DNA of 64,000 bases from Spirometra erinaceieuropaei (lineage: Eukaryota; Platyhelminthes; Cestoda; Diphyllobothriidea; Diphyllobothriidae), in NCBI GenBank assembly GCA_902702965.1, contig CACRXP010000384.1, positions 118,340 to 182,339 of the forward strand, in the 5' to 3' direction. Of this stretch, positions 46,290-58,299 are shown piece after piece. Position 1 is the stretch's first letter; each line of letters opens with the position of its first letter. A program made the position numbers and the translations under genes. A model generated the notes under the pieces. It was not told the origin of the DNA. It made no database searches and saw only the letters and a program-made list of their open reading frames with translations.

Positions 46290-47430
46290 GCTTATTTTCA
46301 CTCTTCCAATACTGCGTTCGCAAAAAAATCAGGTCGGTTTACACCTAAATAGCCCTCACCATGCCTTGTGGACGCCCTTACTAGGTGAAATTCAGATAAC
46401 TTCAAAAAGAAAACAAGGTCGTTAGACATGACATCCTAATTGCTGCACTCAAGTGAGCTCACAGAAATAATCTGCTTTCACCAGAATACGGACACATCAA
46501 CGCGTCCTGGTAAAGTTTAAAGCGCTTCTGTTCTAGAGAAAATGCACGTAGAACTTTAAAGGAAAATGTCATTGTTTGGATAAGTTGTCATTACGTCAAC
46601 ATAATTGCAGGTTAGGCGGTTTTCAATTTTCGTCTACAAAACCACCAAATGAAATATTTGACTTCTTTTGAATTCTGACTTTACGGTAAAGTCTCGTAAT
46701 CAGCCCTAGGTCTTCAAACAAGACAGACAGATTTTTCGAGTTTCGGATGTTTCGATTTGGTGGAATAGAATACTAGCTTAAGAGTAGGACGGCATTCTTA
46801 TTCGACTTAAAAATCTGACAATAACTTCAGTCCATCCGCACACACAGGAATACAGAAGCTATTAATGCAACATTTAAATACCACAGAGGTAGTCGTCGTC
46901 TAACTTTCTAAATCTGAGGTGTATCTCCTCATGCAACGGAGGTCAGAGTGATAAAGGATACGCTTATGGATCAGGTCCTTTCCTAAATAACTGTCTTCGG
47001 TTCATTGGTGGCCAATAAATACATAAAACGATGGGAATGGCCTTTTCTGGCCCATCATCCGTCACCAGTCAGACATGCGGAACCCCAAGTCTTGTGTTGA
47101 AATTACTAATGCCAGATCTCGCGATCTGTTGGCAAGAAGTCAGTTGCCAAGAAGTCAGTCAGGGACTCGTCCTTTCGACAGCCTGACATCAGTTAATGCT
47201 AATTGGCCTGGGATGAGCCTAGAGGGTTATGCATGCAGAACTTCGCAGTTAGCCTCTGGATCTACATTTTGGTCTGCTGATGCTCGAATTGCATTGCGAA
47301 GCCCAAATGAACGCGTGCGTCTGTTGTACTTTGCATGTGACGATAATTTCAATATAATTCCAAACAAACCAATGGTACATTACGAGTGAAACCGCAAATT
47401 TGATGAAGAAACAGTTTGTGCTGGACTGGT
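46290..47430. repeat. Dispersed repeat R2, copy 2
   Basis: The sequence is co-linear with 32.35-33.26 kb and 58.95-60.23 kb. Landmarks are TACACCTAAATAGCCCTCAC, CGTCCTGGTAAAGTTTAAAG, AATCTGAGGTGTATC, GGCCTTTTCTGG, and near the far end GACGATAATTTCAATATAAT (compare GACAATAATCTAAATGTCAT at 60.17 kb). There is no protein product. A tRNA-like minus segment lies near 47.11-47.16 kb. Confidence 0.7.
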
Positions 47431-47439
47431 GGCCGAGTC

Positions 47440-48600
47440 GTCTGTCATCGACGAACACAATCGCGGTCCTCTGTGTTGAGCCTACGTTTGCTTAATCATC
47501 TCCCTTCGTTCTCTGTCGCGTCGTAAGCCAGAAATGTGCGTTTCACCTTAATGAGATCAGGGTTTATAAAAAGCACAAATGTGTCTTGATGATATTCAGC
47601 TACTGCGAACGACGACTAAGGAGAGGGATGTTTAGACTACCAGTAAACTCCAGCATTATACTTGTAGTTTCTTGCATATACACAAGTTCGGCAATTTCAG
47701 GATTTAAACATTCTCAGAAACGAATTGAAAACCGGTAGTACATCAGATGGAGTTAAGTTTCGTAGGCATAGCACGAAATTTAATATGGCATATGTAAAAC
47801 TGGGGTGTACGTGCACATGATATAAATATTTGGGCTGAAGCACATCACAACGCACAATGTTCATGGTAGGCAGATAAGTTCATCCAAAACTATTTCTAAG
47901 TATTCCTGGGCGTGTTAAAGTCTATTGTTCCCTTACTGCTGGGGTTCGATTCAGTTTTTGTGAAATATAATTTGGAAGGGAAGGAAATCCAGCACAGCTA
48001 TACATATAGCTTATGTTTGTGATTACATCCAATCATAATGTTTTTAAGCGCTGAATGGACCTTAATTTGTGTAATTTGGACTTTTTTTAACAACATATCC
48101 ATTTTAAACTAAAGGCATGTCGCCCTTGCTGCAGTTTATTGGAACTCGTAACTTTCAAAATTGGAAAAATTACAACGAACCCATATAACGTCATTGCGAG
48201 ACATATATTCCAGCATTATGAGGTTTGCTAGATGCCACACGATATACAGCCCAAGAGGAACAGTGTTCTGGCCAGGTTTGGCTTTAGGGAGCATTGCGGG
48301 CTAACTCTTGCCAAGGTTCCAAATGCAAAGACCGAGTAGAAATATAAGTAAAATGTTGAGATAGTCGAGTGTATTGGCTCTTCTTCGCACTCGGTGGGTG
48401 ACCTTGTCGTCTGGCCGTAACTGCACTGTATTTGTAAGTTAAGTGCGACCATCTTTTCCTAGTTTTTTTGTTCATCCTGACGTGGGAAGCTCAGGGATCT
48501 CTTAGTGCAGGCCTCATTTTAATACCAAGCCTCAAAAGCTAGTTGTTTTGCGCTCAGGGTGTCTCTGCCAAGATCGCATACGCGGACAGCTTCTCTATTG
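47440..48600. other. No gene recognised
   Basis: AT-rich sequence with short frames. A weak resemblance of 48.37-48.45 kb (minus) to the basic C-terminal tail of PLE subfamily 2 was too poor to call. Confidence 0.3.
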
Positions 48601-48639
48601 TACGGTGCAAGCTAATAGTTTGGGTCCAGATTTCGGGTG

Positions 48640-48830
48640 GGCTTTTTGTACCTGTGTGGACAGATACGCGAGTTTACCTTGGTTTGTCGATAGAAGAAAA
48701 CAGGCGAGTTCTAGTTCACAATTATGAAGAAGCAAATGCTGTGTTTGCCCAAAAAACGTTTACTGGCATGACGTTTCAATTCCTTTTTAAACCCATCACC
48801 ATAGACTGTCACGGATAAAAATGAATGATG
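48640..48830 (-). mobile_element. PLE 3' end relic
   Basis: CGATAGAAGAAAACAGGCGA and TTCTAGTTCACAATTATGAA parallel 12.26-12.31 kb. GTTTACTGGCATGACGTTTC and AACCCATCACCATAGAC correspond to the hammerhead-like block. Confidence 0.55.
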
Positions 48831-49778
48831 AGTTTGAAGTGAAGTTTCTGTTAGACGAAATTGCCAGCCAGCCATATGACTACGGTCAAAAGCCACACTC
48901 GCGGTTGTAATAGGTCACCAACACTATTACCGTTTCTCTCTTAAATTCCTTTATCGACTGCTGTTTTGCTTTCCGTAAACGATGATAATGGCAGCCCAGC
49001 GGCCTTACATTATATCACATGGACATTAATTTGCCAGTCTCAAAAAGTATAAATATCATTGAAGGCTTCTTAAAGCCGATTTATGTCGCAGTGGAATTTA
49101 TCATTTGATAGAAAAATCACTTTTGCAATTGTGGAATTACATTATGCAACAAATCTTTTGCGACCTCCATGGGATACCGGTGACAAGGTCGCAACATACT
49201 GTGGAGGTAATGTGTCAATTTAGGTTATTTTTTAGATTCGAATTATCCTTTGCGTCATCTAATAAAAACTGTCTCGAGGAACAGTTTGAACTGAACAGTA
49301 TTTTTCACTAATTAAGAAAAAAATATTTTTATAAAGCCTTTTCTAAAATATGTTTTAAGTGCCAGCTAATAAGTGGTTTGTGTAGCACGCTTTTTGCGGA
49401 CAGCGGAAAATACATTTGAAAGTCAACATAAGGAGACATCTGAGATTTAACAAGATTTTTTACAAGACTACCAATCCTATATTCTCATTGAATAGGTACC
49501 TCCTAATTGAGAACACATTTCATACTTTCGAGCAATTATACGTAAATATTGTCTCGGACGATATGGCTTGCGCACTTAATGAAAACGAAATAATCCAAGC
49601 TGCAAGTTTAACCTCATCCCGCAAAACATAGACGTTGCATGCATAATGCGCATTTTTTACTGAAATAAATGCAAAATTGCTTTAAAAAACATTGTGAAGA
49701 ATGTATTTCCGCAATCATCCACATAAACAACTTTTTAAAGTATGAAACACTGTCAACTTCGGAATTTGATCGCAAATT

Positions 49779-50036
49779 TTAGCAGACCAGTGGAAGTTTC
49801 TTCGTTAGTTCATCCAAGTTATAGGTAAGGGCCTCATTGAGCATCGAAGCAGAAATATATCTCTGAGGTGAGTTGTTGTACTCAACGGTTTGCTCGGTTG
49901 TCCTTGTAAATGAAAGGGCATCAATGTTGCACTTGGGGTTTGCATCATCTGCGCCCATTCTTCCCGTAATACTGGCAATGACATCGGCGAAGTACACTAT
50001 CTTACTTATTGTAGACCTACTTCTAACATTAACCCG
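49779..50036 (-). CDS. Locus B, terminal exon (258 nt)
   Basis: The acceptor is CTTTTTGCAG and the frame is entered in phase 0. There are 85 sense codons and TAA. The translation opens RVNVRSRSTISKIVYFADVI, continues ASITGRMG with a Cys in PKCNIDALSFTRTTEQTVEY, and ends NLDELTKKLPLVC. The two cysteines, 49 residues apart, are conserved in loci A and C. The last coding residue is Cys in all three. The exon length equals those of A and C exactly. It probably forms a compact, disulphide-bonded secreted domain. I do not recognise the family. Confidence 0.8.
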   Translation of the reverse strand, partial: RVNVRSRSTISKIVYFADVIASITGRMGADDANPKCNIDALSFTRTTEQTVEYNNSPQRYISASMLNEALTYNLDELTKKLPLVC

Positions 50037-50123
50037 CTGCAAAAAGCCAAGCGATGTCAATTATCATGTGATTGGATTGGTCAGAAAACTTAAAGTATGC
50101 TTCTGGACAAGAGAAAAACTTAC

Positions 50124-50356
50124 GTAGATTACCCGAAATACGGATGGTAAGATGATTCCACTGCAATCATACCTCTTCTCATCCAATAAGCGATACATGC
50201 GACAATTTGCAACAACTGCCGGATCTCCGAAAGCCATGGTGATGTAACGTCCCGCTCCGTATCTTGTGAGCCGACTGAGAGAAGAGTTCAAAGCAGCAAA
50301 ACTCTGGATCAAAAACTGTTTGACCGTGGCTCGTTCCCGTGTTCTGATGACGGTGT
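50124..50356 (-). CDS. Locus B, penultimate exon (233 nt)
   Basis: The acceptor is CCTTTTTGCAG and the donor TAC|GTAAGT. The exon is entered in phase 1 (one base carried over) and leaves in phase 0, followed by an 87-bp intron. The peptide has ATVKQFLIQSFAALNSSLSR (helix-like), then RYITMAFGD and NCRMYRLLDEKRYDCSGIIL ending PSVFRVIY. It is 52% identical to the locus C exon (40 of 77 residues by my count), with both cysteines, the AALNxSLSxLxRY stretch and MAFGD kept. Such constraint with exact length conservation argues for a translated gene. Confidence 0.8.
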
Positions 50357-52276
50357 CTGCAAAAAGGGACTTTTTTCAGACTCCGAATTAGCATAAGCAT
50401 GCTTACTTAGGCAGAACGAATTATTTATTTTACATTTCTATACTTTTCAAATGGTCAGCTGGGAAGCATATGCATGTTTTCGGTATATACGTGTCTGGCC
50501 AGTGCACTTAGATAGGACGCCCTAACAAATGAAACATGTAAGGAATACGAGTAATATTAAGAAAATGGAAAGGGCAGCTGATAAAATTAATCATGTTTCA
50601 CTGAGCTATTTCATGTCATTGCTTAAGCGCCTGCTAGCAACAGCAAAAGCGAATACCATGAGGAAACAACGGCTCAACTCATATATCAACTACTTAAAGC
50701 CTATTTTCGGCGCAAAACATGCATAAAGCGAAAGAAAATACCAGTCAGTCTCATAATTTACGTTGTTTGTAACAGGGTATACTGGAATAAACAAATAACG
50801 TTTTGCTAAGTTTTTTGTGTAACCTAAAATTAAGGTTGTGCAGCATGATTTGAAAGCCTTTATTTTAGGCTTTCTTGGGCAAAATTGATTTATATGTCCC
50901 TCAGCATTCTACACCCCACAGACACATGCGCTTCATAAGTCCTGGCTTTCCAGTTGCATTTGATAGTTTTTGGCCGCATCTCTGGGTATTTAAACGGTTT
51001 TCAGCCGACAATCTTCCGCAAATATGCTGAACTCATTCAATGTTTGCAAGCGTTGATAACAATTTTCGGCAGGATGCATGTTATTAGGGACGAAAAAATC
51101 ATCCCATAAAAATACATTGCTACATATAAAGGACTTTTGCTGTTTAATCTAGGACGACAGAAGGAAAAGGCAAAAATAAGTCAGCAATTGCTATTTAAGT
51201 AGAAAATGCTGGTTTTTATTTATCTGTCACCTGTCTTTGAAGGATAAGCCAAGATGGATCCTAGTGAAGATATGCAAAACAATAATTTCGCGTTGATCAT
51301 AACTGCTTAAATGACTTCTTTGATGTCTCGCTGCAATTATAATGATCACCAGGCTACACAGATTCATTCAAACATGTTGGCCAATAAAACTTCATATTGC
51401 ATTAGACGACCGGTAATAGGCATTACGACAATCTCGATAACTTATTATAAGGAACAAAGTTGATTATGTTATCCCTGCTCAAACGGTTAACAGGAGATAT
51501 GCGTCACACTGATATATGAGTCTTTGTGGTTTGCTGACTGAACAAAAGTAACTCAAAAATTCGCCTTTTTTAGCCGCATTGGCAGAAGTAACCGCGAGTG
51601 ATTGCGAGCAAATGTTAGAAAAATCTTAAATACTTAAAGTCTAACTGTTGCATAAACCAAGAAGGAGCTCATGGACACCTTCTGGTTGTATTCTCGATGA
51701 TGCAGCCAGTGATCTCGTAGTGTCACGTGTGTATTCGGTCATCTACAATTAGGATTTTGCGAGTCACAATTTCAGCTTCTTGCGCAGTTGCAGGCATAAC
51801 ACATTTTGCCAAGTAACCCAGAACCATTACGCTTTTATGCTTCCTCTCGACAATATGGCCGATGAGGCTTGTCTATTTGCAGACTTTTGAATACCGCATG
51901 GGTTCATTCAAATGAGCAACAGTGCCAGTCTACAAATCTTCATCTACTTAATGAACACAACTTTGAGGTTGATATCATCTCTTTGTGACATTACATCGCT
52001 TTTCATGGGGCTCAGTCCTCCACATCAGTCCACCACTTTGAATTCTACGGCTTTTTCAGTTATTCTCATGAACCTATCAACAGGATGTCCATGAAGAGTA
52101 TGACTTAATATTTTCGTAAACCCCTGTTCCGGCTAGTTAAATTCCGTTTATTAGTGTAATTTCATACTCATATGCAAACTGCCTACAATGAATCCAACTG
52201 CATCCACATTTCTGGCAGAACCCATCGTAGAGAATTTAACGGCTAGATCTATTCCTGCAGGCAGCCCTAATCTTAC

Positions 52277-52424
52277 AGAAGTTTAAGTAGATGATACATC
52301 TGTCCTCTTCGACGGAGACCATATAAATGTGCTTCATTAAAATCTCAAACATACGCTTCTGGAAATCGATATTGCTTTTTAACGGTGGTTGACGGGAAGC
52401 ATTCGCGTTTAGGTTCACAAACAC
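52277..52424 (-). CDS. Probable upstream exon of locus B (148 nt)
   Basis: The acceptor is CCGTTTGCAG and the donor TTCT|GTAAGA. The frame runs from VFVNLNANASRQPPLKS through FQKRMFEILMKHIYMVSVEE to CIIYLNF. It leaves one base, which with AC from the 233-nt exon makes a Tyr codon, so phases agree. The intron to the next exon is about 1.9 kb. No copy was found at A or C, so membership in locus B rests on strand, splice signals and phase. It enters in phase 0, so at least one more 5' exon is missing. Confidence 0.5.
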
Positions 52425-53049
52425 CTGCAAACGGTATAATAGTATTTGTTAACTTCCAAATTGATATATACGGCATGCAGTAGGTAAAGCTGGATGTGGC
52501 AGCACTCAAAAGCGTGTAGCGTCGTCACATGATATGTGATGACCAGCTATTTGGTCAAATAGGTTTGCAATAGAAGCCCTTTTCTGATGAGGTCCTTATT
52601 CGCCACTTATCCTACCATCGACCTTTTCAGCATCAACTAACAGCTATATCCTATGACGTAAATTGAAGCAGAATAAGTGCTCAACCAGACACTTAATTAT
52701 ATTCTTCGATTCGGCGCTACGGATATGCGAAGCAGGTCGGCAGTGCAAAAACACTATGCTGCAACAAGTGTCAACATAAGCCTCCTAAAATAAGCTCCAT
52801 GGATGAGATACGCACAAGCGCCTTCAAAGACAACGAAAACCCAAAATTTTTAATAGGCAAATAGAACTGTTACTCAGACAGGATTAGTGTCGCTCTTTGC
52901 CTTGTTGGTATGAAAAGCAAGTTCAGTGATGTAGTTTACAATCGCATGAGTCACAATCTGTTCGAGTCATGATTAACTAGTCCCCCAGTTTACTAACAAT
53001 TTAAACGACGCTTCCTTCCAAAGTCGGTGCTGGATCCCGATAGGCAAAA

Positions 53050-53300
53050 TCATCATCCTTACAAGAAGCGCGCAAACAATCATTGTTTTTTTTAACGCTA
53101 GTGTTGTTGAGCCCGATGGCTGAGCAATCATCACATCAACCTCCAACACTCGTAATGAAATTGCAACGACTGATGACGCAAATGTCGTCCATCGCACAGT
53201 CATCACATCAAATGAAATAATTCCTGATGAAGAGATCAAGATGTCGCTAATTTGCGGTAGCATGGCCACTGCATCCTATAAATACTTCAGCCACTTGCTC
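53050..53300 (+). mobile_element. PLE C-terminal tail relic, plus orientation
   Basis: The translation AIITSTSNTRNEIATTDDAN, VVHRTVITSNEIIPDEEIKM matches the tail of the other PLEs (AIITPTSNTGEEITAI..., VIVTPASSTDDEIAAINN). TCCTATAAATACTTCAG corresponds to the region after the stop in other copies. Confidence 0.65.
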
Positions 53301-53724
53301 ATGAGCTTCTCGTATGTGCTATTACCTCATATGATGTCTCGGGACAAAAATACGAAACGTCACACATATAGAGTTTTTGGCCCAACGATCGTGTTTCCTC
53401 CTTCCCAAAGTTTTCACAGTCCTTCGGACACCTAATTTCTACGCTGGGTTATATTTTCGACAGCAGATTTGATGATAATGCAGTGGGCGGAAATATTTTC
53501 CTTAATGTTGCATGTATATTTGCTGCCTAATCACTGACGTCATTGTCGCTTTGCCTTATATCTGAAAAAAAATACATCCGAATTGTATTTCATCTACTTT
53601 GGGTCTACCTTTTACTCGGCGATTCATACTAACTTAGGTTGGTTGTTAGACTTCGTCAGTCCCTGCTCTTGATCTCATCTCCGGTCATCCCAACTTTTTT
53701 TAGCCGCCTGATCAAGGGGAGATG

Positions 53725-53830
53725 AGAAGGCAGAAATTTTGGCCAGCGCAGGCATGTCAGTTATCACCAGAATCTGATTTGGTGGATCGACCATGGTGTG
53801 GGGTACGCGGTGGCCATCGTCGCTTGGTGT
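53725..53830 (+). repeat. Dispersed repeat R1, left copy flanking PLE subfamily 2
   Basis: GCGCAGGCATGTCAGTTATC and GACCATGGTGTGGGGTACGC match 55.77-55.86 kb (GACGCAGGTATATCAGCTAT, AACCGTGGTGTGGGGTACAT) in direct orientation. Part of it also resembles the R1 copies at 41.6 and 43.1 kb. Confidence 0.6.
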
Positions 53831-53834
53831 ATCC

Positions 53835-54255
53835 AGCGTCAAGTGAAAAAAATCGATCAGAATTTTTGAATAGCCTGCCGGATTAGTTGGCTTTGGGGTG
53901 ATCGATTTTTTTTCTTGTTCCGCTGCTTTCGCCTATTGGCCGTGGCCTATGAGTGTTGGTGGCCTCCTGTATTACGTGTCGTCACCTCAATTGGGGTTGG
54001 TTGCGTTTGCGTTCCCCTTTTGGATGAAGTGGTCGACAGGTCGTGTTTGCTCGGTATTCTTAGTGGTCGTTTGATTGTCTTGTCTTCGCCACGGTGTATG
54101 TAGTGACGTAGGACTTTATAGGCCGAAGGAAGGTATAGATGCCTGTTAATGGAGTTGGCATCTGAGTACCAAGCCTCAAAGGTGAGACGCTCAATTCTTA
54201 AGGTGCCCCTACCTCAGACGGCTGCTCCTTGAAAATCAAAACTGTGACCAGTGAT
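53835..54255 (-). mobile_element. PLE subfamily 2, inverted 3' piece
   Basis: The sequence is the reverse complement of 54.89-55.35 kb: the basic tail near 53.89-53.96, CAACCAAC-type DNA near 53.99, and the endonuclease end near 54.15-54.25 (CTGCTCCTTGAAAATCAAAA against TTTTGATTTTCAAGGAGCAG). It abuts the plus-strand copy head to head at about 54.255 kb. Confidence 0.75.
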
Positions 54256-55385
54256 TGTGAACTCGGTTGACCAGAATATTCACTACACGATGGAAGCCGA
54301 AACAAACAACCAACTTCCCTTCTTCGATGTCCTTGTGCGTCGGTGTGCAGGTGGACAATTACAAACTACCGTTTTCAGAAAATCCACAAACAAAAGACAA
54401 ATATTGCACTTCAACAGCAATCACCCCCTCTCTCACGTTCGCAACTCTTTCCATACTCTGTTCCGAAGGGTTGAAACACACTGCAGCACACCAACCGACA
54501 AAAGAGTTGAACGACAATACCTTTATGATCTCATTCGAATCAATGGATACCAAAGTCAATTCATCAAGCAAAGCAAGCGCCGAGTGAACAGACGACGGCC
54601 ACGAGAAGAACACCCGATATCTGGAGGGCTATTCCTTACATTAAAGGAGTCTTCGATGCGGTTTCACGACTGTTAGAATCCCCCAGGGTAGGCATTTGCC
54701 ATCGACCCAAGGCAACAATTCGTCGTCGTTTGATGCAACTCAAAGACATACTGCCACCCACTAAAACAACAGCATTTGTCTATCAAACACGTTGTAAGGA
54801 TGGAGACTTCAATTACGTTGAGGAAACCGGACGGACGTTGCAGACCCGCCTACATGAGTACAAACTGGCAACTTGGAGACTGGACCCAAACTCACAGCTT
54901 GCGGCTCACATCGTGTAAACTGGTCACAATTTTGATTTTCAAGGAGCAGCCGTCTTAGGCAGGAACAACTCAAGGATAGAACGTCTCACACTTGAGGCTT
55001 GACACACTGATGCCAAAACCATCAACAGGTGTCTATACTTTCCTTCGGCCAATAAAGTCCTACGTCACCACATACACCCTGACGAAGACAAGACAATAAA
55101 CGGAGCTTTAGAATACCGAGCAAACACGACCTGTCGACCACTTCACACATTAGGAGAACGCAAGCGCAACCAACCCCAATTAAGGTGACGACACGTAATA
55201 CAGGAGGCCGCCAACACTCGCAGGCGACGGCCAATAGGCCAAGGCAGCGCAAGAAAAAAAAATCGATTATCCCAAAGCCAACTAATCCGGAAGTCTATTC
55301 AAAAATTATGATCGATTTTTCACTTGACGCTTTGAAAATGGAGAGCAGCCTCAGCTCTCCGAAGCGTCAGCCAGAAAAGTGCCCG
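54256..55385 (+). mobile_element. PLE subfamily 2, 5'-truncated, with RT thumb and GIY-YIG endonuclease
   Basis: The frame begins in the thumb (EAETNNQLPFFDVLVRRCAG, then VFRKSTNKRQILHFNSNHPL) and continues with the linker (TLFRRVETHCSTPTDKRVER). After a frameshift near 54.60 kb comes GIY-YIG (TTAFVYQTRCKDGDFNYVEE, TGRTLQTRLHEYKLATWR; the glycine of YVGET is changed to Glu). A stop follows at SQLAAHIV, then FQGAAVLGRNNSRIERLTLE in another frame and a basic tail (RPRQRKKKKSIIPKPTNPE). It belongs to a PLE lineage distinct from those at 5-14 and 26 kb. Confidence 0.8.
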
Positions 55386-55744
55386 ATCCGGTGAGCAATT
55401 CTTTTACCTCAGATCACCGTCCCGGATCTCTTTATTTTGCTATCACGAGCAACATTTTTCGTCATTATAACCAGTCTAGTAACTTTAACGGCGGGCTAGC
55501 AGCCGTGGTTTTGAAGGCAACATTCTGTGGGAATAAGTCCATCCTTAGAGCGGAATGTCAAGATGCAATACCATCTTCAAAATATGGCTTCTGTGACATT
55601 CTCGCTCTGTTGGAATCCAAGCAGCTGCCCCTGTTCTGCAAAAATCAAGTCCACTGTGCACGGACGGGCGTAGACAGATTGTTTGTCTTGGCCTGTCACT
55701 GCGTTCAATGACAACTCCGGTGGTCCTAACTTAGTTTTGCTACC

Positions 55745-55865
55745 GTGGTCAGGGAAGATAAGGAGTCAGAGAGTGCGGCCGACGCAGGTATATCAGCTAT
55801 CATCAGAATTTAATTTGGAGGTGAACCGTGGTGTGGGGTACATGGTGGACACCGTCGCTCACGGT
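55745..55865 (+). repeat. Dispersed repeat R1, right copy flanking PLE subfamily 2
   Basis: This is the direct-orientation partner of 53725-53830. Together they bracket the head-to-head PLE pair. Confidence 0.6.
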
Positions 55866-55899
55866 GGTCAGACGTATTTGTCATTAAGGCATGGTTTTA

Positions 55900-57880
55900 A
55901 ACTGTAATGAAATAACTTATGTATCGAAATATTCCATTACAACCCAGTCTTTAAACATCGACCCTTTTCTATTCTGTATTTAAAGTTGATAGAGATGATA
56001 AGTCAGTTTTTTTTCAGTTGTGATTTAACGTTGCAGAATGCGTCGAAATTTACGGATTAATACTAAGCACTTGCGAACCGGCAGAAACAAAAGGACTGCT
56101 GTTTTAACATAGTATTGAGCAGCTGTATGTTAATTGAAAACGGGACGAGAGACATAAAAGTTGATGTTACATTTTCCACAATTACCAAATGTTTCAAATG
56201 GGAAAAATTCCGAAAACGTCAAAAATCAATGTTACCGAGTAAATGCAAGCTATCGACGTATAGAAAGCCCGCCCATGCAAACCTCGCGTAAATAAAACGG
56301 CAATAGAAAAGTTATGTTTGGAAACAATTTCTGATGAAGATTTGCACTCAAATATCCTTTACAAATAAGGTTTATGTCAAATATTACATTCCGCTGTCAG
56401 CATAAATGCTAAGTATAAATTCAGTTCAGTTTATTCGAAGGAAATATGAAGGTACACCTTTGAACTCCCTATTTTGTTGCACACAGCGGAAGAATGTTCA
56501 GAATTTACAAAAAAGAGTAACATCTAAATACTACAAGAGAAATATCAGAAACTGTACATGAAGACAAAATATTTCTTACGTTGACAGCATTGGGAGACAC
56601 GTGTGCACACGTGGAAGCGTAGTGCATTCGTTTCTTACTGCACATGTACTGTACATACAGCGTAATATGATGTGTGGTCTGCATAAGTCATGATTAATTT
56701 TAACGAGGATTTTCGCCGAGGTTCATATTGTGAATAACTGATATAAACGAAATATATTGAAGTATTTATAATGTTAGGAGGCGCTCACCGCTCACGGGTC
56801 TTCCGCACTTCGGGCTTGAGTATGGCTGGTTGACGACGGCTAATAAGCCAGGAATGACCTTTCCAGTCTCCCTTGTCTTTGTCGGAAATATCATTCTAAG
56901 TATTAATAGTTGTAATCAATCCTTCGCGGAATGCATAAAGACGGCGGTGGTCAGACCGCCTTGCTGCTCGTACTGCAATCCTGATCAACAGCCCTATAGA
57001 AGCTTCTACGGATGCAGATATAAAAACCTCATCAGGCAAAGCATTATAACTTTCAGTCACTCAGATGGAGAATAAAAACGTCTATGTGTCCACCCTGGCA
57101 CCATTCACGCGTAGTTTTAATGGATGACCTTGTAGTTTCTTCACAGCTGCTAACTCCAGGCAGTATCCAGGTACGAGACTGTTGGGTTTCTAAATTGCAA
57201 ATTAGTTAAAATTAGACAATGCAAACAATGGCGAAAGTTTTCATTGATAACTTCAAAAGAGCATTAGGCGAGCTAAGCGTGCTTTTGACAAATTCTCGTT
57301 GGACATGAAACATGTATATGGGGACGAGGTAAGTAAAGTAAAAGATACGACTTAAGCTAACCCTCACTGTCACTGTCTCCTGTCCACATTTTCTGCACTC
57401 TTTTCACATAACCCGTTTTTATGAAAAGACGAACCGTAATACATTGCTCTCATTACCCACACGTTTCAGTTTGTGCCTCGTTCCCGTATAAATGCACAGG
57501 CTGGATGAGACCTTATACAGAAAGAATTATATCGTATTTTTTCAGGCTAATACATCCACGCGGTTTAGGAGCTTTCTATCGTACGTTTTCGAGCATTCAC
57601 AATGGGCAGGAAAGTATCATAACTTTTTAAATGAGGATTGCTTGTATTTTTTACTATATTTTAGGACAGAAAATCGCACAGATTTGCAGACCTCACTTTT
57701 TAAGGTAGATAAAACCTCTGGTCTTCTTAAAGTAACCGGTCTGTTTACACCTTGCTTTGTCAGATTTACGAGGCCGGAAAAAGGCTATTTTAAGCGCACA
57801 AGTGTCTTTTGATAAAACCCAATATTTTAGACTACGCTGCTGGAACGGAAAATCTGGCATAAATGCGCGCATTTACTCTA
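55900..57880. other. No gene recognised
   Basis: Several plus-strand frames of 69-106 codons (57.42-57.81 kb) lack recognisable domains or a paralogous copy. A short repeat shared with 44.4 kb lies near 56.87 kb. Confidence 0.3.
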
Positions 57881-57929
57881 GGATAGTCAGTAGCACAATG
57901 GACTGCCGCAGTGATTCACGGTCGAACTG

Positions 57930-58290
57930 TTGAAACGTCGGAATAGAATTTTGCATCGACCTAGGCTCAAACGCGAAAAAAATTTGATTGATACAATTAT
58001 TCGTAAGCACATTATGCATGAAAAGGATATACTCTGTGGAATACGCCCGGCGAATAAGCAAGTTGCGCGACATTTTGGCTGCCCAGATTGGCGCCTTATG
58101 TTCTTTCGTCAGGCTTCATGAGTTTGGTCACACACTGTACCAGGATGCTACCCGCTGCCCGGAGACATAAGTTCAAAGACATATTTATACTAACGTTCGA
58201 CACTTCTATAGCCACCCTTGTTACTGTCAATCGCGCTTCGACTTGATATAAGCTACTGATCCGATAGGATGGTAATCACATTTAGTACGT
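57930..58290 (+). repeat. Dispersed repeat R3, copy 3
   Basis: It aligns with 22.66-22.78 kb in its first part and with 42.20-42.37 kb in its second, so it links the two partial copies into one longer repeat unit. The 63-codon frame it carries is not conserved in the others. Confidence 0.5.
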
Positions 58291-58299
58291 TTAAGCGTG

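Larger units (their letters stand above)
49150..52750. repeat. Segmental duplication, block 2 (around locus B)
   Basis: This is the partner of block 1. The match covers the locus B exons and intron, 50.6-51.45 kb and 51.48-51.75 kb, and weakly 52.55-52.72 kb. Confidence 0.65.

Noticed and set aside
52973..53269. 98-codon minus-strand frame
   Set aside because: It is the antisense shadow of a plus-strand PLE C-terminal tail.
57421..57812. Overlapping plus-strand frames of 69 and 106 codons
   Set aside because: No motif, no paralogue and no splice context; frames of this size are expected by chance here.
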